30,293 nt of DNA from Plakobranchus ocellatus. Taxonomy: Eukaryota; Mollusca; Gastropoda; Plakobranchidae. Both the position numbers and the translations under genes were made by a program. This document shows positions 29,005 through 30,293 of this stretch, one piece after another. Numbering within the stretch: the stretch's first letter is position 1; each line of letters starts with the position of its first letter. The stretch covers positions 1,958,671 to 1,988,963 of the forward strand of contig BLXT01003748.1 of NCBI GenBank assembly GCA_019648995.1, given 5' to 3'. The notes under the pieces are model-generated. The model ran no database searches. It was not told the origin of the DNA and worked only from the letters and a program-made list of their open reading frames with translations.

Positions 29005-29250
29005 CTAATTATATCGAATTTGTAGACCAGTGGCTAGCACAAAGTCTGCTGTGAGGGTCCGGTCTTCGAGTGTGCCATTCAGTTTTTGGGTAAGAGGAGT
29101 ATCCTTTGCTCAGATTGACTTTCTTAGAACTAAAAGATTTGGGCAAGGCTGCAATAAGTGCTCAGATCCACACTGGCAATCGGAAATCTCCTCTCCTACT
29201 TTAAGTTTTGTGAACATCTGCTTCCTTGGTCTCTTGTGGCTTGTACATTA
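29005..29250 (-). pseudogene. C-terminal fragment of a second LINE-type reverse transcriptase ORF
   Basis: The minus-strand frame reads RKQMFTKLKVGEEISDCQCG, then SEHLLQPCPNL, a Cys-x-Cys-Gly...His...Cys-Pro pattern seen at the C-terminus of many LINE ORF2-like proteins. It continues past one in-frame TGA (where Trp is expected) to DTPLTQKLNGTLEDRTLTAD and FVLATGLQIRYN, with a stop at 29005-29007. Only this tail survives. It lies next to, and in the same orientation as, the Gypsy integrase relic. Confidence 0.7.
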
Positions 29251-30180
29251 TATAAAAATTAGAGTAACCTGTTGTCTCTTCATTTGGTGGCAAGAATCCT
29301 AGTAATGGTCGAGGAAATTGTATTTTTTCATTTGCCCTTTAATTCTGAGATGATTCCTTTGTTCATTGTTTTGTGGTTTCACCTTTCTCTGGCAGAAAGA
29401 CTGGCTCTCAGAAAGTGCATCGTTCAATGCATTAAACAGAGTCCCTTTTTTTTTTAAAACTGAAACCTATTGTGGTCAAGAAAAAAATTAATTAATTAAT
29501 TGCTTAATTGCTTCGGGCCAACACCAGAGTCAAGCTATGCCTAAAAAAGAACTCGGTTACGTATTTGTCATTCTTGATTCAGCTGCAGCGGAACTCTTGT
29601 CTCTATTTTACCTCACGCTCAATAATATCCAATAAACTTTTTTATCCTTCTTCTGAACCCACCATCCAAAACCCTCTATTGATCCTATGGATAGATAGGT
29701 GCCCAAATGTTTTGCTGCATTCCATTTTGTACGAAACCGGACAAACATCTTCCACTGCATCCTGCAGCGTGTCCCTTTTCTTTCTTCCATCCACCTTCTA
29801 AATTTTTCTCTTTTTTTTTTTTTTTGGTTGCGGAAGCAAATCTACATAACTAGCTACGACTCTTTGTTGGCAGCAGATAATAATCTATTATATTATTGAG
29901 CTAAGCCAAAAAAACATTACGAACAGGGTAAAGTCAAAAACTACACGGCTGATTAGCATGAAAATTGGCAGGTACGTGCATAGAACTATGCAATTTATTA
30001 CAGGGGCGTCCCTTTTTTTTTTATTTAAAGCAGTATTTTGAAACAAAAGAAAAAAAAGGTGGGAGAAGAAGGAAATTTGAATAATCGTAAGCTATTGAAA
30101 ACGACAAAACTTTGAATGCGAAGGTAAAAACGGTATTCAAAGGCTGGTGCGTAATTTTTGTTTTCCTGAGAATATCTGTG
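29251..30180. other. Right-hand non-coding region
   Basis: AT-rich sequence with T and A runs and open stretches lacking any domain signature. The segment at about 29900-30010 has a repeat-like appearance (CTACACGGCTGATTAGCATG and following) but no terminal repeats. No gene is called. Confidence 0.5.
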
Positions 30181-30191
30181 TGCAAAATGAT

Positions 30192-30212
30192 AACAAAAAC
30201 AACAACAATAGC

Positions 30213-30281
<69 letters not shown>

Positions 30282-30293
30282 AATAATAATAAT
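30192..30293. repeat. (AAC)n then (AAT)n microsatellite, cut by the window edge
   Basis: About 28 AAC units with a few interruptions near the start, switching to AAT units from about 30279 to the last base. It continues beyond the window. Confidence 0.95.

Noticed and set aside
28525-29302. Plus-strand open frames at 28525-28797 and 29030-29302
   Set aside because: Antisense to the Gypsy integrase and LINE fragments, whose motifs are read on the minus strand.

Overview
This is eukaryotic genomic DNA from an AT-rich, intron-rich animal genome. It has GT-AG introns, long homopolymer runs, many microsatellites, and remnants of RTE-type LINEs, a second LINE, a Ty3/Gypsy element and a Tc1/mariner element. 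The repeat flavour (5'-truncated RTE copies with a TGA-type 3' tail, AGATCT/TCTAGA clusters, CU, AAC and TAC microsatellites) suggests a lophotrochozoan, most likely a mollusc and perhaps a gastropod. That assignment is inference; no single marker fixes it.

The left two thirds (about 223-19203, + strand) hold one protein-coding gene that is incomplete at its 5' end. I reconstruct 14 coding exons. Every junction agrees in phase, giving one open frame of about 1,322 codons from the first visible exon to a TAA at 19201-19203. The product begins with an acidic/basic low-complexity region. Two immunoglobulin I-set domains of the muscle/cytoskeletal type follow (titin, obscurin/UNC-89, palladin class), the second without the disulfide cysteines. 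After a short predicted coiled coil comes a long Ser/Pro/Gln-rich, probably disordered tail. No signal peptide or membrane segment is visible in the window. I do not recognise the exact orthologue.

Two exons need attention. One is a 64-codon cassette at 8679-8870 with an unusual acceptor. The other is an 18-nt, six-codon micro-exon at 16281-16298, lying just downstream of a roughly 400-nt CU-rich tract. Both are in frame whether included or skipped.

Introns carry a TIR-bounded Tc1/mariner derivative (1156-1568), a 5'-truncated RTE insertion with an exact 11-bp target-site duplication (10060-10893), a diverged dispersed repeat pair, microsatellites and one sequencing gap (11491-11495).

From 19204 to about 24420 the sequence is probably mostly 3' UTR, but an exon-like, spliceable 109-bp block at 22817-22925 lies inside it. 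From about 24.4 kb to the right edge I find no gene. That part holds a 270-bp inverted repeat (25381-25650), a GAT-rich block, an RTE remnant lacking the catalytic box (about 26755-27600), a decayed Ty3/Gypsy integrase fragment (about 28140-28940), a LINE C-terminal fragment (29005-29250) and an AAC/AAT microsatellite at the edge. No prokaryotic defence system, CRISPR array, rRNA or tRNA was seen.
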